From Coriobacteriaceae bacterium (GTDB lineage Bacteria; Actinomycetota; Coriobacteriia; Coriobacteriales; Coriobacteriaceae): DNA of 61,843 bases. Where the stretch lies: contig CADFMD010000014.1 of assembly GCA_902835305.1 (NCBI GenBank), positions 1 to 61,843 of the forward strand, read 5' to 3'. A model generated the notes under the pieces. That model saw only the letters and a program-made list of their open reading frames with translations, was not told where the DNA came from and ran no database searches. Below, one piece after another: positions 19,128 to 28,009 of this stretch; the first letter of the stretch is position 1, and every line of letters starts with the position of its first letter. The position numbers and the translations under genes were made by a program.

Positions 19128-22100
19128 ATGGGGGAACTCGAGCGCAACATGCGCGATGACGTGGGGCAGCCTCAAGGCAACGCTCCAAGTACAGACAATG
19201 GGGGACAAATGGATATGTTTGAGGACGAGCGTGTGTGCGCCTCGTTGCATCGCCGTGGCGCGATTGCACGCGGTATAGCCAAGCGCGGCCTGGTGGCATT
19301 CCTGGCCTTCGCGATGGCCTTTGGCACCACGCCGGCTCAGTTGTGGGCCGAGGGCGCCGAGGGCATTGCCGAGGCTGTGGCTCAGGCTGCGACGTCGGGC
19401 GAGGGCACGGGTGCCGCGGACGGTGCTGCCGACGGTGTCGTTTCTGAAACCGGCTCTAACGCGAGCGATGCGTCGGCCAACGATGGCACATCGACGAATG
19501 CCGCAGATAGCAACGGCGTAGCGTCGGACGATTCTGCCGCAGTCGCGGCTTCTACTACTTCGCCGGATTCATCCGAACAGAACGTCAAAAGCGTTGCAGC
19601 CGCTTCCGATGAGGCTGAATCTCAGCCTACCGAAGCCGCAAGCCAAGAAGTCTCTGCCACGTGCTCCGTCGTCGGCACCGACGCCAAGGGCGCCCAGCAG
19701 ACCTGGGCCGCCGCGCAGCGGATCACGCTGAAGGAGGGCTCGACCGCTGCCGACCTCTCCGAGCAGCTCTTCAAGCAGGCCGGCCTCAAGGCCGACTACG
19801 ACCCCAACGGCACCTGGGGCTGGGCGCTCAACACGATCACGTCGCCCTTCGATAAGGGCCGCAAGCTCGGCTACGACTCGACGACCGGCGCGTACTGGCA
19901 GCTGTTCGTCAACGGCAGCGCCTCCGACGCCGGCGCGGGCGGCTACACGCTCAAGGACGGCGACTCCGTCGTCTGGTGCTACTCGAAGTACGGTGACCCC
20001 GCGCCCGCCAATCAGATTTCCGTTAGCTGCACCGTTGTCGGCCAGGACGCCTCGGGCGCTCAGCAGACATGGGCGCAGCCCACGACGGCTTTGGTGGAAG
20101 AGGGCGCGACCGCTGCTGATCTTTCCGAGCAGGCCTTTAAAAAGGCCGGCATTGGCGCCAAAACGGGGAAAGGCACGTACGGCTGGTATCTCGAGTCGCT
20201 GACTTCACCGTTCAACAAGACCGTGACGCTTTCGAGCGAGAAAGTTAACGAAAACACTTGGAAATTCTGGCAGTTCTTCGTTAACGGTCAGGCGGCCAAT
20301 GTCGGCGCGGGCAATTACACACTCAAGGCCGGGGACAAGGTTACCTGGGTCTATGGCTTTGATGGAACCATGCCCGGCCAGGTTTCCGTTTCAATGGAGA
20401 TCATCGGTAAGAAGGATGAGAAGGCGCAGCGCTGGACCGATCCTTCGACGCAGGTGTTTGTCGAGGGCACGACGATCAAGGACGCTTCCGCTGCCTACTT
20501 CGATGCCATTGGCATTGAGTCCAAGATGTACGACCAATTTGGTTATTGGGGTGTTCATAGTCTTGTCTCCCCGTTTGATGGCACCGAGCTGTCGGGTGCA
20601 TGGTCGTTCTTTGTCAACGGCGTTCCCGGGCCTCAGCTCGATAGCGATTACGTGCTCAAGTCGGGCGACAAAATCGTCTGGGCTTACGCCCCTGGCGACA
20701 CCGTTCCTAATCCCGATGAAGTCGTAGTCGATCCGAGCGCTTCGCGCCCGACCGATTGGAAAGCCGACTGGAGTGGCAATTCCAATGCGGTGGTCAAGAA
20801 CGTGTCCACGCCTACGGGCGCACTGGCAAGCTCTTGGACGTTCGATTGGAGGGCCTACTCGGGTGCCGCGTATCCCAATGCGAGCGAGCCTATTGTCGTG
20901 AACGGCAACGTTTACCTTGCCGTGAACAAGCGTTTGCTTAAGATCGACGCCGAGTCGGGCAAGGTGCTTGCTGAGTCGAACCTTCAGACTGCGATTGGCT
21001 ACACCACGCGTCCGATTTATACGAAAGGCTTGGTCATCGTCCCGCTCGACGGCGGTGCGGTCCAGGCTCTGACGGCCGATACGCTGACGACGGTTTGGGT
21101 CACTGACTCTGTGAGCAAATCTGCCCAGTCAAATTCCCAGTTGACGGTCGATGGCAACTATCTCTACGTTGGCACCGTTGATGTCGACTATGGAACGAGT
21201 ACGTACAATAACGGTCATCTGACGCGTATTAATATACTGACCGGCGCTGTTTCTTGGCAGCATGTTAATGCTGATGAGGGCTACTACTGGACGAGCGCTA
21301 CAGTGGGCGACGGCTATATTCTGGTTCCGACGAGTGCAGGTACCGTTGAGATGCTGAGCAAGTCGACGGGTGATGTGCTCGGCAGCGTTTCGGTTGGTGC
21401 CATCGTCAACTCCGGCTGTGTACTGTCCAAAGACGGCAAGCATGCCTATGTGATCTCGCGTGACGGCAAGCTCCACGTGCTGGCACTGTCGGACGCAAAC
21501 GCAAGGGCCTCTTCGCGCATTTCCGAAGAACGCGTCATCGATCTTGGTCTTACGGGTTGTGCCTGCATGCCCACGCTGTATGGCAATAAGCTGATTGTCG
21601 GTGGCGAGGTTTCTGGCGGTTCGGCGCTGGCGATTGTCGACCTTGATAATGACTTTGCTACGACGTTGGTTTCGTCTGCCGATGGCTCCGTGCTTCCTGC
21701 CGGTGGCATTAAGGGCGCACCGCTCGTGAGTGTCCAGGCGGATGACACGTACGTTTATTTCACTGTCAACTATGGTGCGACTTCCGACTATGTGAACTAC
21801 ACCTCGGGCGGTGGCGTGTATCGCTACAAGATGGGTGACGCACAGGCGACCGGTGCGTTTAGCGCGGCGGGACACAACAATTACTGTGACTCGCCGATTG
21901 CCTGCGATGCCAAGGGTAACCTCTACTACATCAACGATTCCGGCACGCTTTTCAAGCTGAGTGGTGGCGTTAAGGTCTCGTTTGAGACTGGCGAGGGTTC
22001 TAAGGTCGACTTCCAGACTACGGCCGATGGCAAGCTGGTCAAGCCAGCCGATCCGACGCGCGATGGCTATACTTTCGGCGGTTGGTATACCGATGAGGCT

Positions 22101-22637
22101 TGCACGCAGGCGTATGACTTTAGCGCGCCGGTGACGGCCGATCTGACGCTGTATGCCAAGTGGACCAAGAATGCTGTTAACCCTGGCGGCAATGGCGGCT
22201 CTGGCTCCAATGGCGGCAATGGTGGCGCTGGTAACGGTTCCGGTGCTGGTGCCGGCACTGGCACGGGTTCTGGCTCCGGCACGAAGGGCCAGCAGGCCGG
22301 CGGCGCTATCGCCCCGGGTCATAAGCCGACGACCAAGACGACGGTGTCGACCAAGACCGAGACCAAGGACAACAAGCCCGACAAGAAGGACACCGATAAG
22401 TCCGATAAGAAGGACGAGAAGAAGTCTGACAAGAAGTCTGACAAGAAGGACAACAAGTCCGACAAGAAGTCCGATTCCAAGTCCGATACGGGTGCTGCTT
22501 CCACGACCACTGCTAAGAAGTCCTCTAGTGCCTCCGAGCAGGAGACTGGCACCAACCCGCTCGCCATTGTTGGCGTTGCCGCCGGCGTCATCGGTCTCGC
22601 CATCGTCGGCGTGTTCGTGTTCACCAAACGTCGGTAG
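19128..22637 (+). CDS. Surface protein: three DUF4430 domains, beta-propeller, InlB-type repeat
   Basis: A 1169-residue exported protein directly behind a cobalamin riboswitch. ATG at 19128 follows AAGGAGG; an upstream in-frame ATG at 19065 lies in the riboswitch. A long N-terminus leads to a signal segment (GLVAFLAFAMAFGTTPAQLWA). Three tandem DUF4430 (transcobalamin C-terminal-like) domains occupy about residues 174-533, each with a W-x-FVNG block and a final GD-x-V-W-x-Y strand. A PQQ/YVTN-like beta-propeller spans about 545-945, then an InlB B-type repeat (DGYTFGGWYTDEAC), a Gly-rich then Lys/Asp/Ser-rich stalk and a C-terminal membrane anchor ending TKRR. No clear LPxTG is present (QETGTNP instead). 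It likely binds corrinoids outside the cell. Confidence 0.9.
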   Translation: MGELERNMRDDVGQPQGNAPSTDNGGQMDMFEDERVCASLHRRGAIARGIAKRGLVAFLAFAMAFGTTPAQLWAEGAEGIAEAVAQAATSGEGTGAADGAADGVVSETGSNASDASANDGTSTNAADSNGVASDDSAAVAASTTSPDSSEQNVKSVAAASDEAESQPTEAASQEVSATCSVVGTDAKGAQQTWAAAQRITLKEGSTAADLSEQLFKQAGLKADYDPNGTWGWALNTITSPFDKGRKLGYDSTTGAYWQLFVNGSASDAGAGGYTLKDGDSVVWCYSKYGDPAPANQISVSCTVVGQDASGAQQTWAQPTTALVEEGATAADLSEQAFKKAGIGAKTGKGTYGWYLESLTSPFNKTVTLSSEKVNENTWKFWQFFVNGQAANVGAGNYTLKAGDKVTWVYGFDGTMPGQVSVSMEIIGKKDEKAQRWTDPSTQVFVEGTTIKDASAAYFDAIGIESKMYDQFGYWGVHSLVSPFDGTELSGAWSFFVNGVPGPQLDSDYVLKSGDKIVWAYAPGDTVPNPDEVVVDPSASRPTDWKADWSGNSNAVVKNVSTPTGALASSWTFDWRAYSGAAYPNASEPIVVNGNVYLAVNKRLLKIDAESGKVLAESNLQTAIGYTTRPIYTKGLVIVPLDGGAVQALTADTLTTVWVTDSVSKSAQSNSQLTVDGNYLYVGTVDVDYGTSTYNNGHLTRINILTGAVSWQHVNADEGYYWTSATVGDGYILVPTSAGTVEMLSKSTGDVLGSVSVGAIVNSGCVLSKDGKHAYVISRDGKLHVLALSDANARASSRISEERVIDLGLTGCACMPTLYGNKLIVGGEVSGGSALAIVDLDNDFATTLVSSADGSVLPAGGIKGAPLVSVQADDTYVYFTVNYGATSDYVNYTSGGGVYRYKMGDAQATGAFSAAGHNNYCDSPIACDAKGNLYYINDSGTLFKLSGGVKVSFETGEGSKVDFQTTADGKLVKPADPTRDGYTFGGWYTDEACTQAYDFSAPVTADLTLYAKWTKNAVNPGGNGGSGSNGGNGGAGNGSGAGAGTGTGSGSGTKGQQAGGAIAPGHKPTTKTTVSTKTETKDNKPDKKDTDKSDKKDEKKSDKKSDKKDNKSDKKSDSKSDTGAASTTTAKKSSSASEQETGTNPLAIVGVAAGVIGLAIVGVFVFTKRR

Positions 22638-23540
22638 GTGAGGGCTGTGTCCAATAAATCCAAGGACGCTGACCCCAAGCAACCAGATTCCTCGTTCATT
22701 CAGTTCGACGATGCAAAGCAACAGGGCGCCGCTTCGGCGGCGTCCGCCCCTCGTCGCAAGGCGCTCCTCGGCGTCCTGACTGCCGCGTGCACCATTCTGA
22801 TCGTCGTCTCGCTGGGTTTCGTCCATCCTTCCGAGAGCGGTGCCTGGTCCATCGACTGGATCATTCAGACCGTGACGGGGGAGAGCGTCGTAACCAAGGA
22901 CACCAAGGTGTCTGGCTCGACTACGACTTCGGGCGAGGCCAGTTCCAAGGATTCCAAGTCATCGAATGACGCAAAAGATGAGTCCAAGCATTCTGATGAG
23001 TCCAAGTCCAAGGACGATTCCGAGTCTTCAAACAAGGAATCGGATAAAAGCTCGGATAGCAAGAAGTCCGATGGTCAGGACGGCAAGAAGTCTGGCGATA
23101 AATCCGCTGCCCAAAATACGGGAGTCGGTGATACTTCCAATGCGTCTGGCGGTGGCCAGTCGTCCGATGGAGCCTCATCCTCTAATGGTGGAAACGCCTC
23201 CTCGGGCGGCCAGAGCGGCTCGCAGGAGTCCAGCTACATAACAGTGACGGTTTCGGTCACATCGAGCGCTGTGGGCAATCCTGTGTCTTCTGGTGGCACC
23301 TTTACCTTTAACGAAGGCGCTACCGTCTACGATGCCCTGTGTGCGCTGGGCCTTTCTGTCAACGCACATGGCTCGTCGTACGGCACGTATGTCTCCGCGA
23401 TTGGTGGTTTGGCCGAGAAACAGTACGGCGGCACGAGCGGCTGGATGTACTCCGTCAACGGCACAACGCCCATGACGGCCTGCAGCAACTACGTTCTCTC
23501 CAACGGCGACAACGTGGTCTGGTATTACGTTACAGGCTAG
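22638..23540 (+). CDS. Membrane-anchored DUF4430 (transcobalamin-like) protein
   Basis: The 300-residue second gene of the riboswitch operon; its GTG follows the previous stop directly, and a second GTG at 22647 is also possible. An N-terminal cytoplasmic tail is followed by one membrane segment (ALLGVLTAACTILIVVSLGF), a long Ser/Lys/Asp-rich stalk and a C-terminal DUF4430 domain with GWMYSVNG and NGDNVVWYYV. That domain resembles the beta-domain of intrinsic factor/transcobalamin. The protein would hold a single corrinoid-binding module at the membrane, perhaps receiving ligand from the larger partner. The role is inferred from domain and riboswitch. Confidence 0.88.
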   Translation: MRAVSNKSKDADPKQPDSSFIQFDDAKQQGAASAASAPRRKALLGVLTAACTILIVVSLGFVHPSESGAWSIDWIIQTVTGESVVTKDTKVSGSTTTSGEASSKDSKSSNDAKDESKHSDESKSKDDSESSNKESDKSSDSKKSDGQDGKKSGDKSAAQNTGVGDTSNASGGGQSSDGASSSNGGNASSGGQSGSQESSYITVTVSVTSSAVGNPVSSGGTFTFNEGATVYDALCALGLSVNAHGSSYGTYVSAIGGLAEKQYGGTSGWMYSVNGTTPMTACSNYVLSNGDNVVWYYVTG

Positions 23541-23561
23541 AGGCTTCGACATAGCGCGCCA

Positions 23562-23600
23562 GACGGGCGGTTCGGACAGACATCCGGGCCGTCCGTTTTT
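23562..23600 (+). terminator. Terminator of the DUF4430 operon
   Basis: Imperfect stem GACGG...CGG / CCG..CCGTC followed by CGTTTTT, about 20 bases after the stop. Confidence 0.75.
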
Positions 23601-23643
23601 CATGCGAATGGGATTGGGTCGCCGGGTCTCTCGGCAAACAAAA

Positions 23644-23673
23644 AACCGGTTGGAATGGGAATTCCAACCGGTT
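23644..23673 (-). terminator. Terminator of the first gtrA-like gene
   Basis: A perfect 13-bp stem AACCGGTTGGAAT / ATTCCAACCGGTT with a T-run on the minus strand. Confidence 0.9.
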
Positions 23674-23699
23674 ATACATTCAAGCAAATAGTGAATCGA

Positions 23700-24107
23700 C
23701 TACGACCGTGCGCCCTCAAGGAAGAAGCGGCGGCTGAAGTAGTTGTACCAGGTGACGAGGAACGTGGCGATGGCCTTCATGGCTTGGTAGCCGATGCTCA
23801 AGAACGTGACGCCCACAAACATGTACAGGTCGTTGAGACCCAAACCGATCACCGACAGGATGGTGAAGATCGTGAACTCGCGCTTGCGGCTCATGCCCTC
23901 GCGATGGTCGAACACGTACTTCATGCTGAGCCAGTAGTTGACCACGACGGACGTGATGAACGAGACCGTGGTGCTCATCAAAAAGTCGAGGTGGAACAGC
24001 TCGACGAGCGCAATGAGCATACCCCAGTCGATGCCAAAGGAGATAAGGCCCACGACAGCGAACTTGAGGAACTGCTTAGTATGAGGTTGTGCCAGTGCCT
24101 TGCGCAC
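23700..24107 (-). CDS. GtrA family membrane protein 1
   Basis: A 135-residue protein with four predicted transmembrane helices and the family pattern KFAVVGLISFGIDWGML, NYWLSMKYVF and YNYFSRRFF. GtrA-type proteins are thought to flip polyprenyl-phosphate-linked sugars across the membrane for glycosylation of surface polymers. The start is GTG at 24107; no better start lies upstream in frame, and the ribosome site is weak. A paralogue lies about 220 bases upstream on the same strand. No glycosyltransferase is adjacent, so the sugar is unknown. Confidence 0.88.
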   Translation of the reverse strand: MRKALAQPHTKQFLKFAVVGLISFGIDWGMLIALVELFHLDFLMSTTVSFITSVVVNYWLSMKYVFDHREGMSRKREFTIFTILSVIGLGLNDLYMFVGVTFLSIGYQAMKAIATFLVTWYNYFSRRFFLEGARS

Positions 24108-24251
24108 GTAATCACATCCAATGCGTTGATGAATCGAGCAGAGGATACTTTAGAGCTTTTGCAAGGGAAACGTAAGGTCTTTGCCAAGAACTATACGAAC
24201 TCGCCAAATTATCAAGTGCTAATCCGCAAACGTTGAAAATTTGCCCGTAAA

Positions 24252-24304
24252 CGAGCGGCACCCACGGACGATACTGCGCTGAGCGCGCGTCGTCCGTGGG
24301 CGCC
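24252..24304. repeat. Strong hairpin between two gtrA-like genes
   Basis: CCCACGGACGA pairs with TCGTCCGTGGG, with flanking GGC/GCC and a smaller inner CGCT-GAGCG hairpin. No T-run follows on either strand. It could stabilise or end the mRNA of the second gtrA-like gene. Confidence 0.6.
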
Positions 24305-24326
24305 GTAATGCTGCAGGGGTGTCGAG

Positions 24327-24722
24327 CTATTTGGTCTCGTCGCCCTCCAGGAAGATCTTTCGGGTCACAAAGTTGTAGACCATGACAAGCGCGGTGGCGC
24401 AGATCTTGGCGATATTGGCCTCGAGCCCCAGACCGGCGTTGAGTGTCAGCACGATACCGTCGTTGAGTGCCAGGCCGATCACGGACAGCACGACAAAGAT
24501 AATGAACTCGTGGCGGCGGCTCATGCCCTCCTTGTGCGCAAACACGTACTTCATGCTTGCGAGGTAGTTAAAGATGAGTGAGATGATAAAGCCGCTGGTG
24601 TTGGCGATTAGGATGTTGAGGCCCAGACCGTAGTGGAGCAGATTCATAATGCCAAAGTCGATAACCGTGGCAATGACACCGACGACGCCAAATTTCATGA
24701 TCTGCGCAAGGAGCTTTTGCAT
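24327..24722 (-). CDS. GtrA family membrane protein 2
   Basis: Paralogue of the neighbouring GtrA-type protein, with the same blocks: KFGVVGVIATVIDFGIM, NYLASMKYVF with EGMSRRHEF, and YNFVTRKIFLEG. Four membrane helices, about 131 residues from ATG at 24722 (AAGGCAGGTACC upstream). A TTG at 24785 would add 21 residues but has no ribosome site. It lies just behind fbp and may be cotranscribed with it. Role in lipid-linked sugar translocation is inferred from family. Confidence 0.87.
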   Translation of the reverse strand: MQKLLAQIMKFGVVGVIATVIDFGIMNLLHYGLGLNILIANTSGFIISLIFNYLASMKYVFAHKEGMSRRHEFIIFVVLSVIGLALNDGIVLTLNAGLGLEANIAKICATALVMVYNFVTRKIFLEGDETK

Positions 24723-24800
24723 GGTACCTGCCTTAAGCTGGCGCCGAAGCGCCGCGGGGATGACAAACTCAGCAAGTTTAGCCAATCCCCGCGGGTGGTG

Positions 24801-26717
24801 CTAGGCGCGCTCCTCGATAGCACCGTTTCTATATGCATCGAGCAGCTGGCGCAGGTCCTGGATCTGGCCGCGGATCTTGGCTCCCGAATCGGTGTCGCTC
24901 ACCATGCGGCGACGGTCTGCTTGGTCAAAACGGTTGGTCTCGCTTTCGATGTCCACGTTGCGCGTGAGTGCCTCGGCAACCGTCGTAAAGGCCCGGTGCG
25001 ACTTGAGGCGGCAGCCGCGTGAGCTCGAGATGAGCGTATAGCCGGCGATACCCGTCTTGGGATGGTAAGCGCGGCAGAAGCCGCCGTCGATGACCAGCAG
25101 CTTGCCCTCGGCGCGGATGGGCTGCTCGCCCTTGGTGGTTTTAACGGGCGTGTGGCCGTTGATGATGTGGCCGGTCGGCGAACATGCCATGGGCGCGACG
25201 CCAAACTCGCGCATGATGTCGTCGCAGACCGAGGGCGACTTGGTAAGCGTAAAGTACGGGTCCATCGGCTCGACCCAGGTGCTCTTATCGGCGATATAGG
25301 CGCGCTCAAAGGTGCGCACCAGGCGTCCGCTGGCGGGTGAGTTAAAGCCAATCCACAGGTACCACATCCAGTCGAGAGCGTCGCGGTCGCCCACGCGCCA
25401 GGCGCGGCGGGCGATGTGGTCGCAAAAATCGAGATAATCGCGGCCAGCGTGCCAGGTGCCCAGGCAGTTCATGCTGCTAAAGGTGCCGTCTTCGTTGAGC
25501 GGCACGCAGCCGTGGAACAGCAGGTTGCCGTTGGCGACCTTGTACATCGAGCCGTGGGAATAGAGGAAATCGATATGGCGATGCAGGTGATCGGCGGTGA
25601 CAAACTCGGACACGAGCTTGTCGATGATGTGCTGCTCCTGAGACGTGAGCGTATAGGGGTTCGCCGGGTCGACGGTGGGGAAATCGTTGGTCGTGAGCGG
25701 CCACACGCTGCCGTCGGCGAGCGTGACCGTGCCGGTGTCGTGGTCGATCTTGTCGAGTAGCAGGCGGTCGGTCATATCGAACTCGGGGTGACGCTGGATA
25801 ATCTGGCCCTCGAGCTTAAAGAGCAGCACGTTGATGGCCTTGATCAGCGGGGTGATGGACTCACTGGCGGTGTAGGTGGCATCGGCAAAGGCGACAAGCT
25901 CACGCAGCGAGATACCGTAGTCGTTCTCCAGGATCTCGTAGTTGTCGTAGCGTAGGTTGTTGCGCAGCACCGTGGCGATGCAGGCGGGCTCACCGGCCGC
26001 AGCGCCCATCCACAGCAGGTCGTGGTTGCCCCACTGGATGTCGAGTGAATGGTAGGTGAGCAGGCGGTCCATAATCTTGGCCGCGCCGCCGCCGCGGTCG
26101 AAGATGTCGCCCACCAGGTGCAGGTGGTCGACGGCCAGGCGCTTGATGAGCGAGGCAAGCGACTCGATAAAGTCGTCGGCGCTGGCGGTCTCCAGAATGG
26201 ACTCCACGATGCGCTCGTGATAGCGCACGCGATAGTTGTTCTCGTCCGGATGCGTGTGTAGCAGCTCGTCGATGATGTAGGCGTAATCGCGTGGGATGGC
26301 CTTACGCACCTTGGAGCGCGTATAGCGGCTGGAAAGCGAGCGGGCGACCATGATGAGCTGGTCAAGCATCGTCTTGTACCAGGTGGGCGAGTCCTCGCGC
26401 TGGCTGCGGACCAGCTCGATCTTCTCGCGCGGGTAGTAGATGAGCGTGCATAGCTCGCCCTTCTCGTCAAAGGAGAGCGTTTCGCCAAAGATTTCGTCGA
26501 CATGCTCGCGCACGACGCCCGAGCAGTTGTTGAGGATGTGCATAAAGGCTTCGTACTCGCCATGCACGTCGCTCATAAAATGCTCAGTGCCTTTGGGCAG
26601 GTTGAGGATGGCCGAGAGGTTGATGATCTCGGTAAACGCGGATTGCTCGGTGGGAAACTGTCTCGACAGCAGGCGCAGATACTTGAAGTCTTGCGGATTG
26701 CGATCGAATGCGACCAT
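24801..26717 (-). CDS. fbp: Fructose-1,6-bisphosphatase, class III
   Basis: Gluconeogenic enzyme removing the 1-phosphate of fructose 1,6-bisphosphate. It is the class III type, related to metallophosphatases: MSDVHGEYEAF, LVGDIFDRGG and WGNHDLLWMG carry the metal ligands. The 638-residue length is standard for this class, common in Firmicutes and Coriobacteria. ATG at 26717 follows GGAAGG, whereas the upstream in-frame start lies across the operator-like dyad. That dyad (26745-26774) is 28 bases before the start and may mediate carbon control. Confidence 0.95.
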   Translation of the reverse strand: MVAFDRNPQDFKYLRLLSRQFPTEQSAFTEIINLSAILNLPKGTEHFMSDVHGEYEAFMHILNNCSGVVREHVDEIFGETLSFDEKGELCTLIYYPREKIELVRSQREDSPTWYKTMLDQLIMVARSLSSRYTRSKVRKAIPRDYAYIIDELLHTHPDENNYRVRYHERIVESILETASADDFIESLASLIKRLAVDHLHLVGDIFDRGGGAAKIMDRLLTYHSLDIQWGNHDLLWMGAAAGEPACIATVLRNNLRYDNYEILENDYGISLRELVAFADATYTASESITPLIKAINVLLFKLEGQIIQRHPEFDMTDRLLLDKIDHDTGTVTLADGSVWPLTTNDFPTVDPANPYTLTSQEQHIIDKLVSEFVTADHLHRHIDFLYSHGSMYKVANGNLLFHGCVPLNEDGTFSSMNCLGTWHAGRDYLDFCDHIARRAWRVGDRDALDWMWYLWIGFNSPASGRLVRTFERAYIADKSTWVEPMDPYFTLTKSPSVCDDIMREFGVAPMACSPTGHIINGHTPVKTTKGEQPIRAEGKLLVIDGGFCRAYHPKTGIAGYTLISSSRGCRLKSHRAFTTVAEALTRNVDIESETNRFDQADRRRMVSDTDSGAKIRGQIQDLRQLLDAYRNGAIEERA

Positions 26718-27037
26718 GAAACACCTTCCGATAGGGCTGGTAAAACTGATAAACAGCGTCAAACGTTTATCAGTATGCGCCGCTTTTGTTTCGATTGGGG
26801 ATGGGCGGCCGAATTGTTAGCCGAACGGTTTGGTAAATCGATTTAGTGGAGGTAGATATGGCGGTTGAGTGGAGACGATAGAGGGTGTTTTCTCAGATAT
26901 TTATGCGTGGGGTCGGTGGAAACGATGGTGGTAAAGATGTTCGCTATTTTTGGTTCGATTTGGTAAATAGTGGACATATGTACCGTATGTAGGCTCACTG
27001 TGCGATAATTTGCGCAGCAATGAGTAAGGAGCCTCAT
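26718..27037. other. Divergent intergenic region between fbp and degV
   Basis: It contains the fbp dyad at 26745-26774 and AT-rich promoter-like sequence for degV near 26940-27010. A seven-codon frame follows a GGAGG site near 26848, but it is too short to call a gene. Confidence 0.5.
26745..26774. promoter_or_regulatory. Operator-like dyad upstream of fbp
   Basis: Perfect inverted ten-base arms ACTGATAAAC and GTTTATCAGT separated by ten bases, 28 bases upstream of the fbp start. Position and symmetry fit a dimeric repressor site; the regulator is unknown. Confidence 0.65.
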
Positions 27038-27928
27038 ATGAGTGATTTTGTCCTGACCTGTGAATCCGCCGCCGATCGAACTCGGGAGTTCTTTGAATCG
27101 CGCAATATCCCTGTCGTGTGTTTTCATTACGAGATCGACGATGTTGTCTATACGGACGATCTGTATCAGTCGATTACGCCGGACGAGTTTTTTGCCCAGA
27201 TTGCCGCAGGCGCCATGCCCAAGACGTCTCAGGTGAGCGTGGGTGAGTACGAGGAGTTTTGGGAGCCGCTTGTTGCCGAGGGTAAAGACGTGCTGCACCT
27301 GACGTTGTCGTCGGGTATTTCGGGTACGTATGGCTCGGCTTGCGTTGCGGCGCAGATGCTCGCGGATCGCTATCCCCAGGGCGGCAAGGTGCGCGTCATC
27401 GATTCGCTGGCGGCGTCTTCGGGCTTTGGCCTGCTGGCGGAATGTGCCGCCGACGTGCGCGATAGCGGGGCTTCACTCGACGAGACGGCTGTCTGGATCG
27501 AGGAGCACAAGCTCAACCTGCACCACTGGTTCTTCTCGACCGATCTGTCGAGCTACCTGCGCGGCGGTCGCATTTCGGCTGCGAGCGCGATCATCGGCAC
27601 GGCGCTTAAGATTTGCCCGCTTATGACGGTCGATTGCGAAGGTGGGCTGTCGCCACGTGAGAAGATTCGCACTAAGAAGCGCGCGATTTCCGAGATGGCT
27701 AAGACCATGATGGCACACGTGCAGGACGGTGCGGATTATTCGGGTAAGTGCGTCATGTCGCACTCGGCGTGCCGCGAGGATGCCGAGGCAGTTGCGGCGC
27801 TGATCGAGGAACAGATTCCGCAGCTTAAAGGCAAGATTGAGATCAATAACATCGGTACTCTGATTGGCTCGCATACCGGACCTGGTACGGTGGCGCTCTT
27901 CTTTATGGGCGACAAGCGCGTGGATTAG
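27038..27928 (+). CDS. DegV family fatty-acid-binding protein 1
   Basis: A two-domain fatty-acid-binding protein; DegV/FakB proteins hold a fatty acid for phosphorylation by FakA. The protein begins MSDFVLTCESAADRT and contains PKTSQVSVGEYEEF, LSSGISGTY and the C-terminal IGSHTGPGT segment. It has about 296 residues. ATG at 27038 lies six bases after AAGGAG; the upstream ATG overlaps it. No fakA gene is visible here. A second DegV protein is encoded at 47196-48056. Monocistronic. Confidence 0.92.
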   Translation: MSDFVLTCESAADRTREFFESRNIPVVCFHYEIDDVVYTDDLYQSITPDEFFAQIAAGAMPKTSQVSVGEYEEFWEPLVAEGKDVLHLTLSSGISGTYGSACVAAQMLADRYPQGGKVRVIDSLAASSGFGLLAECAADVRDSGASLDETAVWIEEHKLNLHHWFFSTDLSSYLRGGRISAASAIIGTALKICPLMTVDCEGGLSPREKIRTKKRAISEMAKTMMAHVQDGADYSGKCVMSHSACREDAEAVAALIEEQIPQLKGKIEINNIGTLIGSHTGPGTVALFFMGDKRVD

Positions 27929-27969
27929 TTTGCCCCATCACATCGCTGCATGATTGCTCAAACGAAAAC

Positions 27970-27997
27970 GGCCCGCCTCACGTTTGTGGGGCGGGCC
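27970..27997. terminator. Terminator between convergent genes
   Basis: GGCCCGCCTCAC pairs with GTGGGGCGGGCC (one G-T pair). A GTTTTCG run follows on the minus strand and TTGCTGTT on the plus strand, so it may work both ways. Confidence 0.85.
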
Positions 27998-28009
27998 TTG
28001 CTGTTGGGG

